DNA of 37,500 nt. Origin: Sphaeroforma sirkka (lineage: Eukaryota > Opisthokonta > Ichthyosporea > Ichthyophonida). The position numbers and the translations under genes were made by a program. The stretch covers positions 92,501-130,000 of the forward strand of contig LUCW03000024.1 in the NCBI GenBank assembly GCA_001586965.3, written 5' to 3'. The notes below the pieces were generated by a model, which was given only the letters and a program-made list of their open reading frames with translations, did no database searches and was not told the DNA's origin. Below are positions 9,926-20,656 of this stretch, one piece after another. Each line of letters begins with the position of its first letter. Position 1 is the first letter of the stretch.

Positions 9926-11710
9926 AGTTGATTTCAATAAAGGTCTTTGAAATATGTGCGATCAAACTCTAGATGGGTTTAGTAAAAATACCTATTTCAG
10001 CCCTAGAGTCCGACCCTCGAACACACCAAACCTCGACGATTGTCCTCATGAAACGGGCTTACCCATCCTCGACTACTTCAACTCACACTCAGAGTGATAG
10101 GTGAGTCTCGGTGCGAACTCACCATTCAACGATCTGTTGTCGTGCTCTTCCTACGTCCAAGATTGCGCCAGAGTACGCCCTGCTTGTCGGATCATCTCTT
10201 GAAAGCGTCAATGTGGACTAATATAAATCCGATGGGGGGTCATCCCTGCATTCGGTGTACGGTCTTTGCTCGTCGAAAGCTCCTAAAATCCCTATTTGCT
10301 CCCCTTGCAGTTGTCGGGTTGCATCTTCCTGTCGTCTATATTATGTCGTGCTCTATTCTTACTCTTTAACAAATAGCATTCCCTGTGTGCCCCACCGAAG
10401 CATCACCTCATTTAGCTATACCATATTATGATTTTGACGCTTTCAAATCACGTCTACAAAGTTTACCACACACTCATTTTAATTATTTTATCACTAGAAC
10501 ACGATCTACGATCCTGAGATAGTTCAGTGGTTCTCCCTTTTTTATCTATGTAAACTCTCGTATCTTATTTCCTCTACTAATCTTATACGGCTGCGCCCAT
10601 CGTTCCATCATCAAACTTTTTACGTCTCCTCGCGGGGGCCCTGTGATTTAGACTGATTTCACTACCCCCCTTTTGTAGTAACTCTTGTAATATATACTCT
10701 ATGTTGTATTGTAGGCTATTAAACTTGTCGGGTAAAATATTTTGAACTTGCTTTTATTCCGTGGTATACGTGGACACCATCAAATGCACATGTAGTCTTT
10801 CTCCCGATATCTAACGATTGACTTCGTCGACTTACCTGGCCCTCTTCTCGTAAGATGCTCACTATACTGTTGTAATCGTACTATTTATCGACAGCCATAA
10901 ACTATACCTATTATCTACTTAACTTCTGTTCTAAATGTATCGTGGTATCCTCCTGTGACAAATGATCTTAGTAACCTCTCTAACATCCTATACCACAACG
11001 CTTCGATTTTAGAGTAAGACTATTAATTCATTATGTCATGTGCTACCGTCCACCTATATCGTATTCTTGAAACCCTGACATAGCGCTCTACCGACATCTC
11101 AACCTCTTAATACCAACTGATTTTGTCCTAAACATGTACGCTTCCCATTCCATTATGCTGTCATTTCTAACCACCCCTCCTGACAAGGGTCAGGCCTGAC
11201 ACATTGTAAGACATGACTGCACCCTCACACTCGTACACTACAGACATTCAACCTCATTTCCCTAAAACACCTTTACTTATCTTATTCTTCGAGTTGGTCC
11301 TTTATCTTCGTCATTTGGTCTTCCTCGATATGTGCCAATGATGTATTCGACTGTACGGCTTCCACTTCAGATTCAACTGTGGGTTCCTCTGTCTCTGTCT
11401 TGTATTCCAAATATTGTTGGTGAGCCGGATAGACAATCTAAAGCGCTCATAATGTCTGGCCATGTTGATTCTGTTGATTTTGAAACTACTACTGTTCACT
11501 TCGTAATACCTGGGTGATTCCCAGCGGTCATTCTGGCTATTCGGTCGCGAATCTTCTTTTACTCTACTGCTGCTATCTGAGAATAAGGTGGCATAGTAGC
11601 ACTGGCATCGCTACAAGTGTAACCTGTCATTTCTTAGACGGGCAAGTTTTGGAAGATGTCTATCATTTTGTTGCGACATCCTATTACCCCTTATTGTTCT
11701 CGATGTCCCT
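9926..11710 (-). mobile_element. Gypsy-family leader region, purine-rich on the sense strand
   Basis: Sequence preceding the gag start on the minus strand. It is strongly C/T-rich on the plus strand (A/G-rich on the sense strand), like the leaders at 17180-18068 and 18069-18996. No long frame exists. The part near 11280-11400 could encode a short Glu/Thr-rich peptide on the minus strand, reminiscent of the acidic frame at 22640-22897. I assign it to the retroelement by position and composition, not by direct similarity along its whole length. Confidence 0.5.
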
Positions 11711-11999
11711 TCCAACATTCTAAAAAAAACCTGCTGTTCTATGTGGGTCACGATCTATGCGAAAAGGCATCATGTGATCAGCGTGAGATTTAATTACAGA
11801 GGAGTTGAAATAGAATAGCATCCAGGTGTTAAAAAGTTCTGCATAAGGTTTCTCATACTGACCATATGAGGTTTCACCCTGGCCAGCTCAAGCGGCTGAA
11901 AACTAGCACAAACACCTTAGGTATAAAAACAAATGTGAGGTCAGAAATAAATACATACATTTGCACTTTATTTAAAGTCTACTACGTTGCACTCTAACA
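11711..11999 (+). mobile_element. Partial type A LTR
   Basis: Reverse-complement match to the LTR at 23418-23900. It ends in CACTCTAACA at 11999 and carries the TATAAAAA box and AATAAATACATAC segment of the shared LTR half. It is oriented opposite to the gypsy pol next to it and sits exactly at the point where the RNase H coding similarity stops. Fossil. Confidence 0.85.
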
Positions 12000-13805
12000 G
12001 CTTGAGTCGAGAGTTCATGTATAATAGCGCTTTATGGTCCGTGAACACTGCAAATCGCTGCCCAATTAAGTGTTCCCTAAAATGGGTCAAACCGTATATT
12101 AGCGCCTGTAGCTCTTTCATTGGTGTGGCGTATTTCTGCTGTGCCTGATTGAAGGTTTGCTGAAAGACGTGAGGTAGTGTTTCTTCGAGTCAACCCATTG
12201 GAATAGCACCCCATCTTCAAGATCCAGCGGAACTCCTTCCACCGGGAAGTTTAGTGCTACATACTGTGTTCACAATCGCTCCTTTCGTGGCCAACCATGC
12301 TGCCGCATGCCACTCCTCTCAGCGGTTTCCATTCGGCTCGTTTGGTTTGAGCTCGCAAAATGCCCGTAAGGGTACTACGATGTGAGCGAAGTTTGCCAAG
12401 TGTTAGTGGAGAAAGTTTGCAAGTCCCGGTGTCGAAGCAATGTGCTTATATCGCTGAGGTGTGGACCAATCCAGCAGCTTCGCTTGATTTTCACAGTCGA
12501 TGTCAATCCCCTGGACCAATACTTTATTCCCTAGTATCATAATATCTGCTATCGCAAAGTTGTACTTCTCCGCATTAAGCTTAAAACGATGATATGTCAG
12601 ACGGCAAAGCATCTACTGTGTGAACCGTATATGTTCATCCAAGTTATCTTCTGCGATCAGGATGTCGTCTATGTAATGATGGACGGGCAGACCGTCCAGA
12701 ATTGTGCTGAGGGTTCTCTGGACCTGTTGAGTCAGCACATGTAGCCCAAAAAGTGCCGAGGTAAACAAGTATTGATAGCGATCATGAGTGAAGCTAACAG
12801 ATACTGTGAGTCGGGATGTATAGGCAGCCGGCGATAGGCGACCGATATGTCCAGTGTCGTTTAGTACCTACGACTCTTGAGTCGTGAAATAATCTCGTTA
12901 ATTTTGGAAACCAGAAATTGATCATCTAGAATAAGGGCATTCGCTGCTCGCATAATGGTCCATGCAAACTCGCACCTTCTTCACTCGCCTCTGGCTATCG
13001 AAAGTGGGTGCCGCCAATAATGGAAGATTTACGGTCGTAGGTGTAGTTCGTTTGACAATCACTGAGTCCCGTAACCACTTCTGAACCTGCTCCTCGACAT
13101 ATGGGAGACGTATATCAGATGCAAGATTGCGTATTGATCGTTTCATACTCATAGCTAGGTCTCGTAACCGGTATAGCCACCTTGCTTCCTTGTAGGCGGC
13201 AGCGAGCATTATCCGCAATTGCCGCGTTGTCGTCTCGTTCTTTCCGTAACAGATCCGTATCCCCGTAGGCTCTGTGGTATCCGGGGCTTGGCGGCGTGGT
13301 AGTGATGTCAACAAGTCCAGCTTCGTGGGGTCGATGGGCATCAGCAGGGACTGAATTCGTCCCAGATATAAACCTAACTCTGGCATAATATCTAGTCCTA
13401 GTATCATATCGAGCCCATTGTCTGGTAGGTTCATTAGCTCTATTTAACCCCTTCGTAATCTCGGTGCCGTATAAAATCGGTAGTACCTCCGTCGTCCTCA
13501 GTTGCAGAGTACTCGCCGCCTTGTCGGCCAATTATAAGTACGATTCTTGTGGTGCTGAAGTGATTGGTTGGTTAAGTATGTCTGCGGATGTCGTCGAGAT
13601 ACAACTTCTGTTCACACCGGTATCAACTAGTACTCGTACGCCCATTCAACTGTAGTTTAATGTAGACCCTGTTATCTGAACTAACCAATGGGTCGCGGAT
13701 TGCTAATACCATGTTAGTAGAATCCATAAATGTCAAAGTTAAATTTTCATCTGACACCCTGATGTCGTATAGCTGTTGCTCTGTCGCAGCCCTCTTGGTT
13801 AGCAT
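12000..13805 (-). pseudogene. Gypsy pol relic: protease, reverse transcriptase, RNase H
   Basis: Reading the minus strand: an aspartic-protease segment with a VDTG core near 13600 and an ILGLD segment near 13400; the start of RT (PYVEEQVQKWLRDSVIV) near 13100; the RT active-site segment YIDDILI near 12670; the thumb/connection phrase LANFLH near 12405; and RNase H phrases TDHKALLYMNS near 12020. These are the expected gypsy landmarks in order. I did not recognise an integrase here. The region is a fossil with several breaks. Confidence 0.85.
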
Positions 13806-15208
13806 TCAAATTTGACGACTCTTGTGCCCTATAATCACTAGTGAGAATCGAACTAATGTGTACCTCCGTAGCGTTTGGTATTGTTTCCACGCTTCCTTCT
13901 TTGGACACCATACTGACCTATGAGCCTCTTGATGACGTGCCAATTGATCTTTCCGCTACTGTGTCGGCTGTTCCCGATGCTGGTGGGCCTCTTCCCCCAC
14001 GTTGAATCGTCTGTGCCTCTCGAGGTGCTCTCATCTGGACTGTTGGTCGTGTACTATTGTTCGTCGCATCTGTTTGGGAATAGCTACTGCTCCGTTAGTT
14101 GTGACATCGTGTTATATGTCGCAAACCTGGAGGTGCTTGTGCCTAACATCCCAGAAAATAACATCCGGAAAATAATGTGATATATGACGGTATCTGCGGT
14201 CTATGGTGCCAATTGTGTTGTTGACGATGAGTAGTCTGCGGGTTAGGTCGGCTGTTTGTAGGTTCTGATCGCAGTCCGTCGTCCCCTTCCGTTCGTCGGT
14301 TCGTCAGGCGAGCCGTCGTGTGGATCTGGGTCTCTTGTGTATCCGGACTTAGCAATTGTAATAGAACGTGTGTGTTCATTAGGTGCCAATTCGTGTGTAT
14401 CTGTATTGTGCGTCCATATGTACGCGCGCCCAGACTATCTTTTGTAATTGTACAATACAGTGATCAAGTCAACTCTGCTTAAAATCCGCATCATTCTGAC
14501 ATCGTTCATGGACACGTCAGTGATTCTCTATAAGATACGTCATTTGTTCCATAATAGAAACACTCGTCAACTTGATGTGGCCTTTAGCTCGTTTCCGGAA
14601 TATCGGATCTACCATTGCCTGTGTCTCATGTGAGTAGATCTGAGTAATCTGCAGCTCTGGTGTTCAATCGACCAATATGTTGTGATTAGATCTTATTTAG
14701 TCAAGTGTTGACTGCTGCGCCTTGAAATGGTTCAACACCTCAAGGAACCACCGTAAGCTTCATTCTTCGTCCAACTCAGATATCTGTGCATTCATCCAAG
14801 CTTCTGAGTGTCCCCTGTATGACGTTTCATTATACTGTTGTTATACCTGTTGCATGGCCACTCCGGCCAACTTCGAGGTTCCCGAGGTTCTTACTTCTCG
14901 ACTGGTTACGACTCATGCGTGACGCGTAAGGTCTAATACTCCCCGCAGAGCCTCTGCTCTTGATAAGTCATTATCCTCTGCTGCTCCATACAGCTTCTCA
15001 GATAACGTAACATACGAGCGTGTATTGCCTGACGATCTGCCAAAATACTCTCCGGTGTCGGCAATGATAAAGATGGTCTTGGTTTTGATTGTGGGGTTGC
15101 CGTGGTACTACTCGTTGTCGCCTTTAAGGTCTGTCTACTCGGTGGATCGTGTAGTGCTTCATATACGAACTGGTTATTCTGTCGCTGAGTATGAAGTGTT
15201 TCTATCAA

Positions 15209-15892
15209 ACGTTCCCGACGGTTCGCCAGCGCTTCCTGGCCATGAGGGTATTGTTCAGCCTGTTGCTGCTCTGGAATAAAATATGTAAACAGCGGTAAAG
15301 TGCATATGTATGTATTTATTTGTGACCTCACCTTTGGTTTTATACTTAAGGTGTTTTTGCTAGTGTTCAGTCACTTGGGTTGGCTAAAGTAAAAACTCAT
15401 ATGGTCTGTATGAGAAACCTCTGCAGAACACTTTAACACTTCGATGCTATTCTATTTCGATTACTCTGCAACTGAACCTCACGTTGATTATAGGATGCCT
15501 TTCCGCATAGGTTGTGTCTCATATAGAGCCGCATCCATTTTTGACGTTCCCGACGGTTTACCAGCACTTCCTGGCCATGAGAGTTGGCCATGAGGGTCTT
15601 GTTCAGCCTGTTGCTGCTCTGGAATAAAATCTGTAAACAGCTTCTAAAGTGCATGTGTATGTATTTATCTGTGACCTCCCCTTTGGTTTTATACCTTAGG
15701 TGTTTGTGTTAGTGTTCAGCCACTTGGGTTGGCCAAAGTAAGAACTCATATAGTCAGTATGAGAAACCTTCTGCAGAAAACTTTAACACTTCGATGTTAT
15801 TCTATTTCGATTACTCTGCAACTGAACCTCACGTTGATTTTATGATGCTTTCCCGCATGGGTTGTGACTCACATAGAGCCACATCTATTTTT
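15209..15892. repeat. Tandem duplication (335-bp period) of gag plus LTR sequence
   Basis: 15209-15543 and 15544-about 15892 are direct copies. Each begins with ACGTTCCCGACGGTT (a piece of gag), runs through GCTCTGGAATAAAAT and continues into type A LTR sequence. The copies differ at many positions, so the duplication is not recent. Only the second copy continues into the rest of the LTR. Confidence 0.85.
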
Positions 15893-16066
15893 TGAATGCT
15901 GCGGTTGGCAGACTTAATCCACTCTCGGGAGTTGGTTGAGAGACTTAATCTGCTCTAGTATTAACTCAGCTCTCGGGAGTAATTTAAGCAACATGATTAG
16001 CTCTCAGTAGTGAGCTAGCTATGATGACTCCTGTAAGTCAAAGAAAATTTCTTACTCTAGTCTCTA
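15640..16066 (-). mobile_element. Type A LTR inserted in gypsy gag
   Basis: Matches the type A LTRs at 23418, 24800 and 29066: shared half with GGTTTTATACC, then the unique half with repeated CTCTCGGGAGT-type motifs and an end resembling TAGTCTCT. A second partial copy lies at about 15297-15543 because of the tandem duplication. It interrupts the minus-strand gag. Partial fossil. Confidence 0.8.
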
Positions 16067-16180
16067 ACAATCGGGGATCGATATCCTATCCCGTGATATT
16101 CAGCACCCTTGCCTGCAATCCTGAATGATAACGTTTCATTCCTGGGGGACTCTGGCTGTTGTCCCGGACTCGACCCTGGC

Positions 16181-18068
16181 TGCTGCAACTGACTCAATTG
16201 TTGCTCGTACTTTACAAGTAGCTCCTGCTGCTTTCTCATCAACTGCTGTGTTGTTGGTTGTCGTTCCTTGTCTTGTTTCGACTGTCAGCGACGCTGCTTT
16301 GAGCGTTTCAGTGGACCTGCTGCCACCGGCTCTCCCCGGTCGGCTGCCTGTCTCATCTCTTGCCTAGTAGTCTGCGGAAATCCTCGAGGTTACCACTCTT
16401 GTGGCGGTGCGTGTAGCACACTCGACTGCCGCTGCCAAATCAAGAATGCCTGTCATAGAATTTGCCTGTTGCCTTGGAATTCAGCATCCGTATGGGTTCG
16501 CGATATTCCCAAGGTGCTTGGCGCTATGGATGTTAGAGTGTAATGTGGGAGACTAAAAGTTATCAGAGTGGAATGTAGTAGACTAGTAGACTTTAAATAG
16601 AGTGCAAATGTATCTAAAGAATGATGCGTCCGAATGAATTTATTCATGATCTCATGCTCAGTTATATACTGAAGGTGTTTGTGCTAGTTCTCAACCACTT
16701 GGGTTAGTCAAGGTAAAAACTCATATAATCAGTATGAGAAACCTTATGCAGAACACTTATGTACTCAGATTTATTTTCTAGAAATAAATATATCACTTTC
16801 TCTGCTACTACGCACTCCTAGTCATGGACCTCGGCTTTCGGCCTGCCGGTGGCCCGTGTACTATAAGTAGAATAATGTGAGAAGAAGTCTTAAATTACTT
16901 TCACGTTCGGGCTGACTCACCTATACATATATTAATTTTGGAACAAGTCCCAAATTACTCTCGGGCTGACGGCGGAAAACGTTATAAACGTATTTAGAAC
17001 TACTCCTGTAGTCTCTCGATGGATGTCTCATGTGGCGTACCTTGGTTTGGTTCCTGACTTTTAAAGCCTCGCGGCTCCAAGTCCTGACGCTCCCGTGTCT
17101 CTGGCGCCAATTGTTGTTGACGTTGACTACTGTTATGTGCTTAACTGTGATCGTAAAGTTGACCCTCTTCGCTGGTGGCTGCTCATATTGCAACAACCAC
17201 CTTTGTACAGTATAGGTTGCCATCATCCATCCAGTTCTTGTCGTTCTGTGATAGATTCAACCCTAGACCGACGTCTGAGCTTACTCGGCCTGCATGCTTA
17301 CTTACATGTTGCGTGCCTACTCTCATGCTCATCCCAATAATTACTCTCGTATGCTCCTCACTCTGCCTCAAGTATATTTGCTTGCCCGCTCTCTAGCCTG
17401 CACCGTTCTCACCCTTCATCTGCTCCATCCATCTTGTGTATCCGACCTATATTCCTTATAGATGATAGTCTCAATGACCATTGTAGTCCCATGTAGCTAT
17501 CCTCTATGTTACCTTACGGATCACACCCACAGTATTTTAAATTTTTCTATCACTTTATCCGCTTCTTCAAACTATCCTTTAAATATCTGTCCTCTCTATC
17601 AGTATTCACGAAGTGCCCTGTATCCATGCTCTACTATGTATGTGCGTTCCTGGACGCCTATGTTTCTTATGCATATATTCCTTTGTGTTTAAGTATATAT
17701 GGACCCCTTATATTATGTATATTACGTTATGCTCCCTTTCTCTATCTTGTTAATATGCTCCAACTTAACATTTATACTTTTACCGGCTAATTCTAAAAGG
17801 CTGACGCTTCTTTTCCCATGGTCATCATATGTCACTCCATTGCATGTCGCCCCAATTCCATGTCCCATGTATTCGAAACTTTTCGCGACTTACCAACCCT
17901 ATTGCTTCTTGCTTACATTATGTGTTATCATTCTGCTTGAGTGGATTATCGTTGCTTCAATTCTTCCTGATCTTTCTCACTTGGGGTATCTGTCCTTGTC
18001 AACAATCTCGTTGCGTCGCTCATGTTACTTCCCATGTCTGGTCGACTTTCTTGTCCCATATCCGGCTG
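16181..18068. repeat. Long direct repeat, copy 1 (1.88 kb)
   Basis: Nearly identical to 20657-22540. The offset is 4476 on the left part and 4472 on the right, so by eye only two small length differences separate the copies. It spans part of gag, a complete type B solo LTR and part of the leader. At its left edge the gag similarity continues outward (14140-16180), so this is the ancestral left junction. At its right edge the sequence changes abruptly to the opposite-strand piece at 18069. Confidence 0.97.
16531..17018 (-). mobile_element. Type B solo LTR with target duplication ATGGA
   Basis: 488 bp from TGTTAGAGTG to GTAGTCTCTCG, flanked on both sides by ATGGA (16526-16530 and 17019-17023). 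On its own strand it starts with the GAGAGACTACAGG end, has a TATATAAC box and AATAAA, and ends in CTCTAACA. A single LTR with a 5-bp duplication is the product of an insertion followed by LTR-LTR recombination. The host sequence is gypsy gag, so this insertion is younger than that element. Confidence 0.9.
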
Positions 18069-20656
18069 AATCCACAGATAAGTAGTCATGTGTGAGTACA
18101 GGTAGGAAGGTTGTTTTCAGTGTGAGACAAGTACAAATCGTATTGCAAGCTAATGAGCTTAAATTGTATTTAAGAAGTTGTTAGAAGAAAGTTCTTTAGG
18201 ATCCACAGTAGGGTAGTAGAGATGGGAGATGTACATGGTTAGTACCGACTCGGTTAGTACGATGACGCAAAGAATCAGCGGCATACTAGATTATTTTACA
18301 AAAGTTTTCAGAATGGGATATTAGGAAGCATACAGAGACACAAGTAAGCACCTGTGAGTTATTAGGAGCATATAAGGGTGGGGGCGCACATAACACGAAC
18401 GATGCAAGTAAATACAAGGTTAAATTGTGAAAATGATATGCGAACACACTCAAATCACTAGAACTTCCAGAAAAATCAGGTCAACGGAGAGGATCAACAG
18501 TATGTACAGAAGGTGTGGTTGACGTCAGCTTAGTTTAGGAGTGCAATAACGAGCAATCGTTCTTAGATCAAGAAGCATATTCCAACAACCGCAACAGCAC
18601 ATGACAAGGACATCACGGGCAAGAAGAGTAAAAGAGGAGCGATGAGGGAAGTTCCCAACAGGGTCCTGCGAATAGGCCGTCATTAGGCCGGAGTAAGAGC
18701 TGGCGAGGAGTAGAATAAGAAGTGGCTCCGACTAATGAGGCACTCAACCATATGTTATTGTGGGATGAAGAGTAAGACAGCTGGTAGTGTTAGAGTATAT
18801 AGACTATCCACACTACTTATGTTAGTGTAGGAAATAAAACAGTCACGAGGGAACCCACGAGTTCCTCGGAGATCGATGTCGAGACGTTATGTGTTTGAAG
18901 GATGAAATTTAATAGAAAATGGATATTTATATTCAGTACTCTATCAGTTCATTCGCACACATTTCTGGTTCTCCATTGACAAACAACTCACTAACCATGT
19001 CCTACCCCCGCCAAAGTCGTAGACAGCAACTCTTGAATCCTGAGCGCCGCAAGGAAGATGATATCGACCGACGTGGAACTAAACGTCGTCAGTCCCATAC
19101 GGAACGCTCCGCTCCGCACTCAGGTCAGGCACTGGAGGGGCAACAACAGACACATCTTGGGGCTCCACATATTATTTCCGCGGACGACAAGCAGCCACCA
19201 ACAGCAACCAAAAAATGGACCTGCACAATCTGACGAGGATGTCATATTCGAGGGTGAGACCAAGGAAGTACCCAACCTGCGTGCGGACAGTAGTCAGACT
19301 TTATTGGTGAACAGGTAGCCAGTGAAGGGCTGTCCCCTCGTTCGTCTCGGGATACTCCAGGGGCCTTATTTCCCAGTAATGACCCACCACGCCTCCCACC
19401 TAACAAGCGGAAGCGTCACCGGAACCGTACCAACAACAAGGAAACGGCACGGGAACAATCGTCAGCTCAGAAACTCACGGAGCTGATGACACAACAGCAG
19501 TCTCTCTTTGAAAAAAATACGAACAGAGGTTACAGCGCATAAACGCCGGACGAACTACAATAGGGCCGGCCGCTAAGGAGAGTTCTTCTGACGCACAAAT
19601 CGCAGGGCTGGACGAGAGTTGAAACCTTACATGGTTTCATAAGGTACTATCTTACTTCAAGGCGGAAAAGTCAACGCTGGACTACATCCGCGACAACTCT
19701 GAACGGTTGAAGACATGCACACCTCAACTACAGATCGAACAGATCTGTTCGCACGAAAACACAAGCCACTGTCGATCCCGCGTTTCGCAAGTTAGCCAAG
19801 GGCCAAAGTCGGAACATGCACACTCCTCTTATGGAACAAATGACACAGCTCATGGAGAACCACAGGAGGGCACGTGAACGGTGCCAGACAGATGCCGACT
19901 TCCAACAGAATTTAGTGAACCACTGCATTGTACAACTGTTAGAAGAAGCTCTCAACGGCCGTACGTATGAACGTACTCTACAGTTGCATCCCAAATGGCA
20001 ACTGATGGAGACACACGAGCTTATACAGCTGTTGAGCCCTGACATTCAGGATGCACAGCAACGTACGGCAGCAAATGGAAGTCGCGACCACACCAATAGC
20101 CGCCCCAACCTACAGACGAGTAGACGACAAACGCAGAATTGGACTCAACGGCCCCAACCTACGGTACCAACGACTTGTGCGGGGTGCCAGGCACAGGCGC
20201 CACCAGGTGGTAGGCACATCCCACGGTGTCACCATTTCAGGGCGTCGCAAGCGGTGAGCGCAGAGGGTCGGGCAAGGCTATACGACAACAACCGTCCTTT
20301 GAGGGACGTACAATCGGTACACAGACCGTCCACAACGTCAACCGCAGGACAGGGGCAGAATACATCCCAGACTAGAGACGTAGTTACAATACGTCCGACG
20401 CCTCAAGTACAGGTGAATGCGATTACACAGGACGAAGACTTGGCTCCACCATCGGAAGCTACAGAGATTCATATCAACACGATCCTTTACGAAGACTTCG
20501 AGCACATGACGTCACCACCAAACCACACCTATGACATGTGGGAGTCGGTAGCCGATCATGCATGAGAGGTGAGGGTGTCTGAGTCGGATAGGAGCTTCAC
20601 ATTTGTTACCACGATTGGAGCAGTGATGGCAATACAAGACCCATTGCTGACGTCAG
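18069..20656 (+). mobile_element. Gypsy-family leader and gag piece, inverted relative to its neighbours
   Basis: A plus-strand block between the two 1.88-kb direct repeats. 18069-18996 is an A/G-rich leader without frames, and gag follows. It belongs to the same broad family as the minus-strand gag at 14140-17160 but is clearly diverged from it. No LTR of its own is visible at either edge; both edges are sharp junctions with the direct repeats. Fossil. Confidence 0.75.
18997..20565 (+). pseudogene. Gypsy-like gag with a C-terminal Cys/His segment
   Basis: Begins MSYPRQSRRQQ and ends DMWESVADHA, in more than one reading frame segment. The N-terminal part is basic and Gln-rich. The best-preserved stretch (19816-20565) has a helical region around LIQLLSPDIQ and then a CAGC...RHIPRCHH cluster that looks like a variant zinc knuckle, followed by a polar tail. 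Similar phrases in the minus-strand relics place it in the same family. Broken overall. Confidence 0.7.

Larger units (their letters stand above)
14140..17160 (-). pseudogene. Gypsy gag relic, interrupted by LTR insertions
   Basis: Minus-strand segments resemble the plus-strand gag at 18997-20565: the N-terminal SQRQQQLAPETRER phrase (about 17135), a Gln-rich coil with MRKQQELLVKYEQQLSQL (about 16240) and the LLQLLSPDTQ plus NSRPN segment (about 14350). An arginine/glutamine-rich segment at 14933-15331 also fits gag. Two solo-type LTRs lie inside it. It looks broken, with multiple breaks. Confidence 0.75.
12000..18068 (-). mobile_element. Ty3/gypsy-family retrotransposon, broken, with nested LTRs
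   Basis: Minus-strand internal region in the order leader (about 18068-17180), gag (about 17150-14140), protease, reverse transcriptase and RNase H (about 13800-12000). PR-RT-RH order and the style of the RT mark it as Ty3/gypsy-like. It is interrupted by a type B solo LTR at 16531-17018 and by a type A LTR with a tandem duplication around 15209-16066, and ends at a type A LTR fragment at 11999. It looks decayed, with multiple breaks. Its part from 16181 rightward is present twice (again at 20657-22540). Confidence 0.85.

Noticed and set aside
17096-17112. TGGCGCCAATTG as a retroviral primer binding site
   Set aside because: It lies on the wrong strand and not next to an LTR end; it is simply within the gag coding segment.
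17699-18085. Hydrophobic 128- to 161-codon plus-strand frames, repeated at 22171-22656, looking like a membrane protein
   Set aside because: They are antisense to the purine-rich gypsy leader. A pyrimidine-rich strand naturally encodes Leu/Ser/Phe/Pro runs, and the two copies exist only because of the 1.88-kb duplication.
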